Part shown: positions 28,010 to 37,002 of the stretch, one piece after another | How positions within the stretch are numbered: position 1 is the stretch's first letter | Layout of the letters: each line of letters opens with the position of its first letter | Origin: an uncultured bacterium | GTDB taxonomy: Bacteria > Hydrogenedentota > Hydrogenedentia > Hydrogenedentales > Hydrogenedentaceae | Assembly (NCBI GenBank): GCA_938014335.1 | Contig: CALLRP010000030.1 | Location: 1 to 59,782, forward strand | Direction of reading: 5' to 3' | Length of the DNA: 59,782 bases | Translations under genes and position numbers: made by a program | The notes under the pieces: model-generated | Seen by the model: only the letters and a program-made list of their open reading frames with translations | Told to the model about the DNA's origin: nothing | Database searches by the model: none

Positions 28010-28197
28010 TCATCTGTTGAGAATTTTATCTAAAATGTGATTTTGTTCCATCCAGCGGGCTATGTGAGTACCAATAATATCCGTTTTTAAACCTAATCCT
28101 AAAGAGGTCATATGGCATACATCGGAGAAATGGTCGAGTTGGGCGTTAAATTCTTCCCCAACAGGAATATAAAGAATTCCTTCTCGTTCACACATCT
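28010..28197 (-). pseudogene. SGNH-hydrolase pseudogene, C-terminal end (separated by insertion)
   Basis: A 61-codon open frame reading MCEREGILYIPVGEEF then HFSDVCHMTSLG, which is the catalytic D-x-x-H block and end of an SGNH/GDSL hydrolase. The N-terminal five-sixths of the same protein lie at 30143-31496 on the same strand, ending in YNREFS. This is where MCEREG should follow. The two parts are split by 1.94 kb. Not expected to make a working enzyme. Confidence 0.8.
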
Positions 28198-28574
28198 TTT
28201 TTACAAATCATGCAAAGATAACATAAATATGGAATAATCATTTAAAAAAATTTAATATATAAAACCATATCCTCCTATCAGACATATTTTACCTGTCCCA
28301 GTATTTTTAATGGAGATTAGGAACAGTATTTTATCCTCCTTGAAACTTTTCAAAATATAAAATAGAAATGGAAGCACCCATTAAGATATTCCATAAAATT
28401 AATTATTCAATTTAACATTATAATTTCTCAAAATTGTAAATTTACTGTTATTTTAAGAAATTTTTATAATATTTTTTTAAAAAAAGATAAAAACATGATA
28501 TATTTAATAAACATTTGGAAAGGTCACAAAATAAAATTTAAAAATGGTTTAAAACGAGGTTGAGGTTAGTTATT

Positions 28575-29282
28575 ATGAAATACCAGAATATAATTTTAAC
28601 AATATATAAAATCATTAATGCAATAATAGTTAATATATTTAAATTCATAGTAAAATCACCTAAACTTGCAATATTAATAGCATTGTTAATAGTTGCATAC
28701 AGTTATTTAGATTTTTTTAAAGGAATTGGAATTTTTACAGCATTAGGGAAAACAGTGAAATTTATTAGTAGTATGTTTATTGAAGAAGAGGAGGTGAAAA
28801 TTAGCACTAATCTTCTTGGATTTAGAAAAGAGATGAACTTATTTACAAGTTTTTCAATCATAGATATCTTGCAAGTAAAACGTGATTACCTAAAGAGAGA
28901 AAAATTAAAGAACTTAATAACAGGTGAAAAAAGTGAACCTACAGCAGTAGTGGGATATTGTAAAAAAACATATGAAGTTGGAATAGGTTATAAAAATTTG
29001 TATCAAATTATAAAAGAATATGCAGGAAAAGATATTAAAGATATAAATGAACTCCCTGAACCAGAAATCATTACTATCAATCCAATTGCTTCTGATGTTA
29101 AGAATTATTCTCGCGAAGAATGTGACCAGTTAGACAAGGATGAAAGTGTAAGATTACAACTCATAAAAGAGAAATTAAGTAGCGCTCAGGACGATTTTTA
29201 TATATATAATAGTAAAAATATTTTATCTAAATTAATTTTTCTGTTTTCTTCAATAAATAAACAGGAAGGAAAAGATGAATAA
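28575..29282 (+). CDS. DUF4230-like membrane-anchored protein
   Basis: 235 aa from the ATG at 28575 (GAGG 9 nt upstream). One strong transmembrane helix at about 25-50, so the rest is probably outside the inner membrane. The segment from about residue 118 (TAVVGYCKKTYEVGIGYKNL ... PEPEIITINP) has the layout of DUF4230 domains: a strand with a glycine, a hydrophobic segment, then a proline-acidic turn before a beta-strand. Function unknown. It overlaps the next gene by 8 bp, so the two are translationally coupled. Very AT-rich. The domain assignment is by pattern only. Confidence 0.5.
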   Translation: MKYQNIILTIYKIINAIIVNIFKFIVKSPKLAILIALLIVAYSYLDFFKGIGIFTALGKTVKFISSMFIEEEEVKISTNLLGFRKEMNLFTSFSIIDILQVKRDYLKREKLKNLITGEKSEPTAVVGYCKKTYEVGIGYKNLYQIIKEYAGKDIKDINELPEPEIITINPIASDVKNYSREECDQLDKDESVRLQLIKEKLSSAQDDFYIYNSKNILSKLIFLFSSINKQEGKDE

Positions 29283-29853
29283 TTCCAAATACTTAACTCT
29301 TTTTATATTGTTTATTTTTTCGTCAGGATGTTTTAACTTGGTTCGTTCAGAAAAAAATAATGAAGTTATACAAAAGATAAAAAATGACATTCCGGCTTTA
29401 TCAAGTTGTGTGGGAATTTTTAACGTGGTTTATTGTGATTATAATCAAAACTGGATTTCTACAGATGACATTTACATTTTAGAAGGAATAGGTGAAATTC
29501 ACTATGGCTATGATTTGAATAAAATAAAATTTAATATATATCAAGAAGGAAATGAAAAAATATTAAGAGTTACAATACCAGAAATAGAAGAAATAGCTCG
29601 AAAATGGAAAGTAGATAATATTTACCGAACACACAGGAATTATAACCCTCAAAATAATGACCCCAATAAGGAGATTAATAAAGATTTAGATAGTCGGTCT
29701 AAACAATATTTACAAAGAGCAAACAAATTTGGTAAAGAAACTATTAAGTTTTATTTTACTAATATTGCTGAGATATATGGACTAACTCTCGATTTAGTGT
29801 TCGAAGATGAAAAAAAACTACCCCTCCAAATTCCTCCGCCCGAGTTAAAGTAA
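29275..29853 (+). CDS. Putative lipoprotein, DUF4230-like
   Basis: 192 aa. Lipoprotein-type signal with FSSGC (Cys19). The core GIGEIHYGYDLNKIKFNIY ... LRVTIPEIEE resembles the same DUF4230-like pattern as the upstream gene, so the pair may be diverged paralogues or partners at the envelope. The start overlaps the upstream stop, and GGAAGG lies just before it. No characterised homologue is recognised. Confidence 0.55.
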   Translation: MNNSKYLTLFILFIFSSGCFNLVRSEKNNEVIQKIKNDIPALSSCVGIFNVVYCDYNQNWISTDDIYILEGIGEIHYGYDLNKIKFNIYQEGNEKILRVTIPEIEEIARKWKVDNIYRTHRNYNPQNNDPNKEINKDLDSRSKQYLQRANKFGKETIKFYFTNIAEIYGLTLDLVFEDEKKLPLQIPPPELK

Positions 29854-30142
29854 ATTAACAAGAATAAATCTATGCCTTAAGAGAAAAAAACAAAATATTT
29901 TTATTAGTCTAATCAAAAATAAAAACCTTCTAAAAAGTAATAGAGAGAATAAGTATAGGCTCATTATTTTTTTATTTTATAAAAGATGCGAAACAAAAAA
30001 GTATTCTCTCCATAATAAGGGAGCATATAAATTTAGTACAAATATAAAATTTAATAACACAAAGATTAGGAAAAGAGGTTTTATTTCCGGGGTTATTGTT
30101 GGGATAGTGATAAAAATATACAAAATATCTGGAATATCATCT

Positions 30143-31496
30143 CGAAAATTCTCGATTGTATATATTTATAACATACTGATAAGTAGCAAATGTAATCTCT
30201 TCTTGTAGAGGGAAAAGCCAAAAATTTCGCATATTAAAGTCACAATAAAGTCTTTGTTTTATAGCAAACCATTTAAGTTTCGAATAAGCAAAACTACAAA
30301 TCGCCATTTGTATCCCCTGCTGTCTGCAAGCACAATTTATAGCTCCTAAGTTCCGCAGAATGGTTTTATTCAAGTAATCGGCGTTGTAATCATCCGTTGG
30401 AAGTAACCATTTATTAAGAATTCTATTCAGGAATGAGGAATATTTTAAGATACTTTTATAAGGATTAGATAACGATAACCAGACAAAAAAACAGTGATAG
30501 CAAAATCATTGATAGCTTATAATACACCAATAAATTAGGTTGCAGATAGAGGTAGTCTTTTGTTCTTCGCCCCTCTCCGAAAGACCTTTCGCCGGCAATA
30601 CCCGCATTTACCACATCTATCTTATCTGTTCTAAAGTAATTTCGTAATTTCCGTTCCATAACATTCGGATAGGTAGAGTAAAGGTCGTTTCTTTCTTCTG
30701 TCGGAGACCCTCCAACACATACAATCCGAAAGACATCTTTTGGTTAAGGAAGTATCACTTCTTCATCACGGAAACCTAAACTGTTTGTGTTGGGTGTCGG
30801 CTCCCGAGCACGCCGGTTAGGTTTATACATGAGGGAAAAAACCAGCCATGGAGAGTCGTCTTTCTCAATTGGCTTCGGAAGTTTCTGTCTCAATGAAAGT
30901 GGATACCCCTCTCTTATTTCAGATGCTAATAAAGAAACGCCCTCTTGTGCAGGACTAATTTGTATCTGATATGTGTATGTAAAAATATCACCGTATTCCA
31001 GATTCAATGTTACGGGCTCCCGGAGTGGATTTTTGATGAGTTTTTCAATCGAGTTTCACATAGCCCCATCGTATTGATAGGGAATTTTATAATACAGGCC
31101 ATGAATATACCTCTCAATTATGGGGTCTCCATAAGAGGTAACGATGTTCCCATTACTATCAAAAAGAATCTCTGCTTTGCCTTCTCATGTCAACTGAAAA
31201 TTTTTATCGCAAGAAGTCTCCTGATTTGCTGTGACCGTCATTTCACTTTTCCTTTCTTCCCTCTTTAGATGTGCTTCTTGCTTAGGGGAAGATAGATTTT
31301 CCTTCGGAATATTCAAATGATCTGAAAATTGAACTACCCGATATACTTTGGCGTTTTGCTTTTCGAACCAAGGTTTATATAAAGAATTTGCTATCTTCAA
31401 TGCGATACGGGTTCCCATTTCCAATGAAAGGCAACACACCAGCGTCCACATGAAAAGTTAAAATAAACAATATGTCCATTTCAATATTTTTTTCAT
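30143..31496 (-). pseudogene. SGNH-hydrolase pseudogene, N-terminal part
   Basis: Starts at the ATG 31496 (AGGA upstream; MKKILKW then a membrane anchor). One protein can be followed in a single frame across four stops: TAA 31458-31460, TGA 31185-31187, TGA 31056-31058 and TAA 30744-30746. Block I of SGNH hydrolases, FRIVCVGGSPTEE, follows NSLGFRDEE. VVNAGIAGERS follows, then VYY/AINDFA, where one base is lost near 30517. A second frameshift lies in the A7 run at 30484-30491. The frame then continues through WLLPTDDYN and INIYNREFS to the insertion junction. The intact ancestor would be a membrane-anchored SGNH hydrolase or acyltransferase. Because both TAA and TGA stops occur, recoding is not an explanation. 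Confidence 0.85.
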
Positions 31497-31658
31497 CAAC
31501 AGTTCCTAAATAATTACATTTCTAATTAACAATAGAATTATCTCGATAATACATCAACTTCGATTTTAAAAAGATATGAATACATACTGCAATTAAGTAC
31601 ATTTCGATAAACAGATATAGTTTATACTATACTTTACAAAAACACAAGGAACCTTTTT

Positions 31659-32315
31659 ATGGACATAGAACTTTTAAAGCAAGGAAAACCTCAACCAACT
31701 GAGATATTAGATAGGTTATTAGCAGGAAATCTTCGTTTCGCAGAGGGAAAACTAACCTATCCACACACCGATCGGGCACGGAGGGAACTCTCTGCTACAT
31801 CATCCCAGGGGGACTATGCTATTGCTACTCTCCTTTCCTGCTCCGATTCGCGTGTACCACCGGAACTTATTTTTGATTGTGGTATCATGGACCTTTTTAT
31901 TGTTCGACTGGCAGGAAATGTTTTGTGTGATTCTGCATTGGCAAGTATTGAGTATGGTGTTTTACATGTGCATACCCCCCTTCTATTGGTTATGGCTCAT
32001 AGCCAGTGCGGAGCAGTCACCGCCGTTGTGAACGAAATGCAAAAAAAAGAAGCCCGAGAAACAAATCATGATGAAACTCATGTCCACGAACTATTCAAGC
32101 ATATAATACCCGTGGTTAAACCTTTGTTAGAGGAGACACAACTTACGGATAAGCAACAGATTATAAATGAATGTGCGCGGGAGCATGCGAAGATTATTGT
32201 TCGGAAAATCAGGGAAAGGAGTAAACCTATAGCGAAGTTGGAGGCACAAGGGGGCGTCTGGATTGTCCCCGTTTACTATGAATTAGAAACAGGCAAGGTC
32301 TCTTGCATAGAATAA
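31659..32315 (+). CDS. Beta-class carbonic anhydrase
   Basis: 218 aa. Interconverts CO2 and bicarbonate in the cytoplasm. Zinc ligands C61 (CSDSR), H114 and C117 (HSQCG), with D63 and R65 forming the catalytic dyad. All are present, so it should be active. RLAGN and the overall length place it in the common bacterial beta-CA group. AAGGAA is 8 nt before the ATG. Its last 126 bp before the final codons are repeated exactly at 38248-38373. Copy 1 ends VSCIE; the duplicate would end VFRIE. Confidence 0.95.
   Translation: MDIELLKQGKPQPTEILDRLLAGNLRFAEGKLTYPHTDRARRELSATSSQGDYAIATLLSCSDSRVPPELIFDCGIMDLFIVRLAGNVLCDSALASIEYGVLHVHTPLLLVMAHSQCGAVTAVVNEMQKKEARETNHDETHVHELFKHIIPVVKPLLEETQLTDKQQIINECAREHAKIIVRKIRERSKPIAKLEAQGGVWIVPVYYELETGKVSCIE
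32174..32315 (+). repeat. Direct repeat copy 1: 3' end of carbonic anhydrase gene
   Basis: Positions 32174-32299 are identical to 38248-38373 (126 bp). The next 16 bp to the TAA stop match except for three substitutions. This copy is in frame within the intact gene. Confidence 0.97.
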
Positions 32316-32646
32316 TCCCCACTTATTTGAGTTCCTAAATTCCAGATTGAAGGGGATTGAATTCATTATCCAAGAAAAAACAAACAAAAATATTGACACT
32401 TATACTACACACTAAGAATTTGTAGTCACTTTTTTCACTATCTCAAAAAATTTTCTGATTTCTTCAAAAATAGTCATATAATATCAAAGAAAATTTATCC
32501 TATTTTATCTTTTTTCATAGACAACTTAATAATAACAAAACGGCACTACAAAATTTTTTGATTTTAAACATTTTATTTGATAATATCATTATAATGTAGT
32601 GAGTAAATACACAGATATATTTGAATTAAGAGAAAAGGAACCAGAG
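32316..32646. other. AT-rich region upstream of the envelope operon
   Basis: 331 bp between the carbonic anhydrase stop and the first gene of the envelope module. No other gene is visible. It contains a promoter candidate at 32558-32586 and an isolated TTGACA at 32392-32397 lacking a good -10. An upstream GTG (32599) is in frame with the first gene but has no ribosome-binding site. Confidence 0.6.
32558..32586 (+). promoter_or_regulatory. Candidate promoter of the envelope module
   Basis: -35 TTGATT (32558-32563), exactly 17 bp, -10 TAATAT (32581-32586). Predicted start of transcription near 32593, about 54 nt before the ATG at 32647. Confidence 0.55.
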
Positions 32647-33405
32647 ATGTTAAGGAAAGGGAAGCGGGCAATTAATAAAGATCTGTTAATACTATTATTT
32701 TTCGTTTTAATTTCTTGTGTAATTGAGGGACGATTATATGGAGAGGGTATGGATTTGATTAATTATTCCAGGTGTAGTGTTTCACCCCGCCCTTTTTTCA
32801 GGTCTTTAAACACCCAAATTATCCTTTGTTCTGATAATGCTGATGAAAAGATAAAAGAATTTCCTCATGATTTATATCATAACGAGAAAGAAGAAAATAA
32901 GAAAAATAAAGACAGCAAAAATGAAACGAAAGGACAAGAGAGAAATGAAACTAATATCCAGGTGAATATAAACATAATTGATGATACAAAAAGTTCCGAT
33001 AAAGAAGGACCTAAAGAAAAAGATGTGAAAAAAATGTTTCCTGACCCCCCTGAAGATATATCTAAAAACGCAGAAGACTTACTATGGTATTACCTGGATA
33101 GATGGATAAACAGTGATTATAAAGCAATGTATGGTGCAATCACGAATAGAGCCCAGAAAAAATATACATTTCAAAAATTTTGTGATTTATATCAGAGAGA
33201 AGAAGATGTTAACGGGGGTTTAGTATCAGCAAAATTAATTGGCGATAAAAAACAAAGAGGACCTTTATATGAATTTGAAGTGGAGCTTATGTTTAGAAAT
33301 GAAAAGGTCCCAAATAGAAAAGTAAAAGGGCTTCTTCAATATACACCCAAAGGATACCGTTTGGATGATTGTGGTTTAATACCACTTGATTATAAAAATT
33401 TGTGA
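32647..33405 (+). CDS. Putative lipoprotein with low-complexity linker and NTF2-like C-terminal domain
   Basis: 252 aa from the ATG at 32647 (AAGGA 7 nt upstream). N-terminal helix with lipobox LISC (Cys24). Residues about 75-135 are a charged Lys/Glu/Asn linker. The C-terminal 110 residues (LLWYYLDRWINSDYKAMYGAIT ... VKGLLQYTPKGYRLDDCG) have the helix-then-sheet layout of small NTF2-like/DUF4878-type domains. First gene of a six-gene module, 25 bp before a CsgG-like gene. I do not recognise it as a known partner of LpoB/YcfL. Function unknown; an outer-membrane-anchored periplasmic role is likely. Confidence 0.6.
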   Translation: MLRKGKRAINKDLLILLFFVLISCVIEGRLYGEGMDLINYSRCSVSPRPFFRSLNTQIILCSDNADEKIKEFPHDLYHNEKEENKKNKDSKNETKGQERNETNIQVNINIIDDTKSSDKEGPKEKDVKKMFPDPPEDISKNAEDLLWYYLDRWINSDYKAMYGAITNRAQKKYTFQKFCDLYQREEDVNGGLVSAKLIGDKKQRGPLYEFEVELMFRNEKVPNRKVKGLLQYTPKGYRLDDCGLIPLDYKNL

Positions 33406-33430
33406 TTAAAAATAAAAAAGGAGACAAATC

Positions 33431-34420
33431 ATGAAGAAAGAAAGCGAATTTTGTGTAGTACGAGTAATGTTTTCCTCTATTCTATGGATATCTTTACTTT
33501 TAACATTACCTTTGTATTCACAGGAAGAAGCGGGCAATACTCCGGCAGAAGAAACAAAAGGACCTGGAAAGGTTGTTGTATGTGTGGGAAAATTTGAAAA
33601 TAAAACGAATGCGACAGATGACTTGTTTCAAAATTTAAGAACACATATCACAAATGAAATAGTAAATACGCGTAAGTTCGAAGTAGTAGAAAGGGAACAA
33701 TTTGAAAATGTAATATCTGAAATGGAATTAGCACAGCGAGGAATGATAAATGAAGATAATGTGGCAAAACCGGGAGACTTTATATCAGCAGGATATGGGA
33801 TATACGGGAGCGTACTTTCTTTAGGGTATGACCATGCTTCAGGAACGGTGGGTAATGTAACTGCCGAAAGGAAAACGGCGCTTGTTGAAATACAACTCCG
33901 TTTATCCGATTTAAAGAAAAATAAGATTATTGCTTCTAAAGAAGTGATAGCAAGAGCATCTCAATCTGATATTTCTTCCCGTGGTGTGAGAAGTACTTCG
34001 CAAGGAACTATAGACCCCATCATCGAGGAAGCTATACGAAGGGCCTCATTAAAGATAGTTGACGAACTCATGGAATTAGCCTACCCTATAAAAATATTAA
34101 GTGTTCAAGATAAATGGGTATTTATAAATCTTCCTAAAGAAAGAGCAAAAATATATGATATTTATAACGTATATAATGTAGGAGAGGAATTAATTGATCC
34201 TGATACTGGAGAAAGTTTAGGAAATGAAGAAAGCTTTGCAGGGAAAATAAAAATTATTGATATTAAGCCTAAATATGCGGTAGCTGTTCCTGAAGGAAAA
34301 ACAACAATTGATGATTTAAAAAAGGGAATGATTGTCCGACCTATAAATCAAGAAAAGAGTAAAATTGATACTATGATACAAGAAGAGAAAAAAAAGAAGG
34401 AATTCGAACAGCGGTTTTAA
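33431..34420 (+). CDS. CsgG/HfaB-family envelope protein (first paralogue)
   Basis: 329 aa with a Sec signal peptide (cleaved near LYSQ) and no lipobox cysteine. Residues about 45-210 are the CsgG-type core: VVVCVGKFENKTNATDD, VVEREQFENVISEMELAQRG, AGYGIYGSVLSLGYDH. The C-terminal part (about 215-305) carries GEELIDPDTGESLG, also found in CsgG-like proteins with an extra FlgT-C-like domain. Known CsgG forms an outer-membrane secretion pore for curli; this one has no curli genes around and may instead be a periplasmic LpoB-like factor. GGAG before the ATG. The next gene begins 20 bp later. Confidence 0.82.
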   Translation: MKKESEFCVVRVMFSSILWISLLLTLPLYSQEEAGNTPAEETKGPGKVVVCVGKFENKTNATDDLFQNLRTHITNEIVNTRKFEVVEREQFENVISEMELAQRGMINEDNVAKPGDFISAGYGIYGSVLSLGYDHASGTVGNVTAERKTALVEIQLRLSDLKKNKIIASKEVIARASQSDISSRGVRSTSQGTIDPIIEEAIRRASLKIVDELMELAYPIKILSVQDKWVFINLPKERAKIYDIYNVYNVGEELIDPDTGESLGNEESFAGKIKIIDIKPKYAVAVPEGKTTIDDLKKGMIVRPINQEKSKIDTMIQEEKKKKEFEQRF

Positions 34421-34440
34421 TTTTAGGGAGGGGAAATAAA

Positions 34441-35373
34441 ATGTTACCCAGATTATTTTCTCATAGGTGTCTGTTTCTATTTTTTCTATATGTATCTATT
34501 TCAGGTATAAATGCCTTTACTTTGCCCAGAGTCGCCGTGCTTAATTTTATTATTCGAGAAAATGTAATACATATGGGCAAAGGATTTGAAGATATATGGT
34601 GGAATGATGACCGAACGAAAACCCTTACCAGTATATTTGCTTCCGTATTGTCGAACACTAAAAAGTTCGATGTTATGGAACGTGAAAAGTTAAAAGACAT
34701 CAATGCGGAACGAGTCTTTACAGAAATTACCACGGGAAATATATCATCAAGAGAAGGATTTGGAGGTGCTCAGTACTGTATTATTGGTGAGGTTAAAAAT
34801 TTATCGTGTAATACGAACGAAACACAAATCCCATATTCGACTTTTATTAAGAAAGAATTTTCAGGGGAGATAGATTTGATAATCCGTATGGTATCTGTTA
34901 GTAGTGGTAAATATATAGTATCCCGTGATGTAAATGTGAGAAAAACGGTATCTTCTATTTCATCACCTGAGGCATTTTTGAATGACATTATAAAAGAATG
35001 TGCTGAAAAAGCAATAAACTCAATAATTGATGGGGCATATCCTCCAAAAGTAGCTTCTGTTGATAGCACGAATATCTATATCAATCGGGGCGTAGATGGG
35101 GGATTTAAGGTAGGTTCTCGACTTATGGTTTATTCACCGGGTAAGGATATAATAGACCCGGATACGAAAGTAAAAATTGGGCAGGAAGAAGTACCCGTAG
35201 GAGAAATAGAAATTGTGGAAATTCAATCTAAAATGAGTAAAGCAATACCTGTATCTTCTTCTATTACGGAATTTAAAGAAGGGATGATTTGCCGGATAAC
35301 TCAACTGGAACCTGTAGTTCCACCCAAACCGCTTACTCCGGGTTCGAGTAGTCAACCTATTCGTTGGGATTAA
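34441..35373 (+). CDS. CsgG/HfaB-family envelope protein (second paralogue)
   Basis: 310 aa, signal peptide ending near INA. Core PRVAVLNFIIRENV ... FDVMEREKLKDI ... GGAQYCIIGEVKNL matches the CsgG fold in the same order as the preceding gene. The C-terminal domain repeats the DPDTKVKIGQEE motif. Clear paralogue of 33431-34420 but well diverged, so the pair may build a hetero-oligomer. GGGAGGGG ribosome-binding site. Confidence 0.8.
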   Translation: MLPRLFSHRCLFLFFLYVSISGINAFTLPRVAVLNFIIRENVIHMGKGFEDIWWNDDRTKTLTSIFASVLSNTKKFDVMEREKLKDINAERVFTEITTGNISSREGFGGAQYCIIGEVKNLSCNTNETQIPYSTFIKKEFSGEIDLIIRMVSVSSGKYIVSRDVNVRKTVSSISSPEAFLNDIIKECAEKAINSIIDGAYPPKVASVDSTNIYINRGVDGGFKVGSRLMVYSPGKDIIDPDTKVKIGQEEVPVGEIEIVEIQSKMSKAIPVSSSITEFKEGMICRITQLEPVVPPKPLTPGSSSQPIRWD

Positions 35374-35436
35374 CTGTATGTTCATCTATATATTTTTTCG
35401 ACATAATATAAATCTAAAAAAATAAGGAGATGAAAA

Positions 35437-36960
35437 ATGGAAGCGATAAAAATTATCCTAATCACAGCACTAATTTTAACAGCAAGTTCAGGGGCGCCAA
35501 AATTAAGTTCCCATAATTATCCAGCCTGGTTCAATTATGCCATTCAGCCATTAATTGAAAAGAATCCAGATGAGACGTTAAACCTATTTGAAAATGCATT
35601 GGAAGGCAAATCGAAAAAATCAAGTAAGACTTCTAAAAAAGAATCAGGTGATAAAAAGAGTAGTAATTCTCAAAAAAATAAAGAGGTTAAAAATGCAATA
35701 TTACTTCAAATGGAAGCAGGTAGAATCGCCTCCATTACTGATAAGTTAGATGCAAGTCAAGATTATTTTGGTTCCTGCATAGAAAAGTTCAAACAAAGTG
35801 AAATGGGTGCTGTTATAAGTGTATCGAAGAGTACCCAAAAAACGGCTTCAATCATAGCCGGAGAAAGTATAAATGATTATGAAGTAAAGTCTTACGAAAA
35901 AATAATGGTTTATATACAACAGGCTATGAACTATTTTTTGAAAAACAACTTAGATGAAGCAATGGTTGAGGTCCGAAACGCTAATGAAGAGCAGAAAAGA
36001 GCCAGGGAAAAACATGAAAAGGAATTGGCAGAAGTCCAAAAGGAAGGAAAAGAAAAAAATGTTGATTATGATAATATAATTAATACCAATTATGCAGGAT
36101 TGGATGAAATTGCGGGTAAGATAAAAAATTCTTTCCAGAACGCATTTTCATTTTATATGGCTGGAATTATTTCAGAATGTTACTATTTCCATGGCAAAGG
36201 TTCTGGAATGGATTTAAATGATGCATATATCAGTTACAAGGACACTCTGGAAATATGCCCGGAAAATATCTATGTGCAAAAAGATACAATACGTTTAGCG
36301 AAACTATTAGGAATGGCAGAGGAGTATAAAGAATTATCTCAAAGGTTTCCAGAAGTAGCAAAAGAGTTAGAAACAGCAAATACGAACCCTGATAAAGGAC
36401 AACTTATCATCATCTACGAATATGATTTTGTTCCACAAATGGAACAAATTGATATTCCAATTCCTACTCCCAATGGAGTATTGAGCATTTCATTACCTAC
36501 ATACCCTTCTAATTCTAAAAAGGAAGAACAGAACATTTCTGTTTCAATTGACAATACCGTATCAGGTAATACAGAAACCTTATGTAATTTGGGGAGTATG
36601 GCTGCGAAAAACTTGAAAGAAAAACTCCCCGGTATGCTTGTCCGCGAGGTAGTACGAACTATTGCCATGGGTGTTGCTCAAGACCAGGCATCCAAGCGTG
36701 CAGGTGTGCTTGGCTCATTAGCAGTAACATTGATTGATAAAAAAATTTCTGAATGTGACCTCAGGGCTTATTATAGTCTTCCTTATTATGTTAGTTGTTA
36801 TAGAGCAATGATAGAAACTGGAAAACATACGGTATCTTGTTCTACTCCCAGTTTAGGAAACTCTCTATCTATTGAGATAGATATTCAACCTAAAACTATT
36901 ACCTTTATTCGTATAACCGAGGTAAAAGGAGTGCCTTACTACAAAGTAATTTCAATATAA
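35437..36960 (+). CDS. COG3014-family helical-repeat envelope protein
   Basis: 507 aa. Signal peptide (about 1-19), then a Ser/Lys-rich linker (about 65-85), followed by TPR-like helical repeats (about 90-320: MNYFLKNNLDEAMVEVRNANEEQKRA, AFSFYMAGIISECYYFHGKG) and a C-terminal beta-rich domain (LIIIYEYDFVPQMEQIDIPIP ...). COG3014 proteins lie next to YcfL and LpoB in several Gram-negative groups, as here, which supports the call. The signal sequence lacks a lipobox Cys. AAGGAG precedes the ATG. Molecular function unknown. Confidence 0.8.
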   Translation: MEAIKIILITALILTASSGAPKLSSHNYPAWFNYAIQPLIEKNPDETLNLFENALEGKSKKSSKTSKKESGDKKSSNSQKNKEVKNAILLQMEAGRIASITDKLDASQDYFGSCIEKFKQSEMGAVISVSKSTQKTASIIAGESINDYEVKSYEKIMVYIQQAMNYFLKNNLDEAMVEVRNANEEQKRAREKHEKELAEVQKEGKEKNVDYDNIINTNYAGLDEIAGKIKNSFQNAFSFYMAGIISECYYFHGKGSGMDLNDAYISYKDTLEICPENIYVQKDTIRLAKLLGMAEEYKELSQRFPEVAKELETANTNPDKGQLIIIYEYDFVPQMEQIDIPIPTPNGVLSISLPTYPSNSKKEEQNISVSIDNTVSGNTETLCNLGSMAAKNLKEKLPGMLVREVVRTIAMGVAQDQASKRAGVLGSLAVTLIDKKISECDLRAYYSLPYYVSCYRAMIETGKHTVSCSTPSLGNSLSIEIDIQPKTITFIRITEVKGVPYYKVISI

Positions 36961-37002
36961 TTTTTCAATGATAAAAAAATCATACTTGATAAGGAAAAAT
37001 AA

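Larger units (their letters stand above)
28198..30142. other. Inserted 1.94 kb segment inside the SGNH pseudogene
   Basis: This segment interrupts the dead SGNH gene and carries two plus-strand genes. CATCT occurs at both junctions (28193-28197 and 30138-30142), compatible with a 5-bp target duplication, but five bases could match by chance. I found no terminal inverted repeat and no transposase or integrase. The flanks of the two genes (28198-28574 and 29854-30137) are very AT-rich with no other gene visible. Confidence 0.6.

Noticed and set aside
28193..30142. CATCT at both ends as a proven transposition target duplication
   Set aside because: Five bases are too few to exclude chance and there are no terminal inverted repeats; kept only as a hint.
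30465..30659. Separate small genes at 30137-30373, 30465-30659, 30744-31007 and 31185-31451
   Set aside because: They are consecutive pieces of one decayed SGNH-hydrolase gene, joined by stops or frameshifts.
30744..31187. Selenocysteine or stop recoding to explain in-frame TGA codons in the SGNH gene
   Set aside because: TAA stops and frameshifts occur in the same gene, and other genes in the window use TGA as a normal stop.
33431..35373. Curli (csg) biogenesis locus
   Set aside because: CsgG-like proteins only; no CsgA, B, E or F-like genes, and neighbours are COG3014/YcfL/LpoB.
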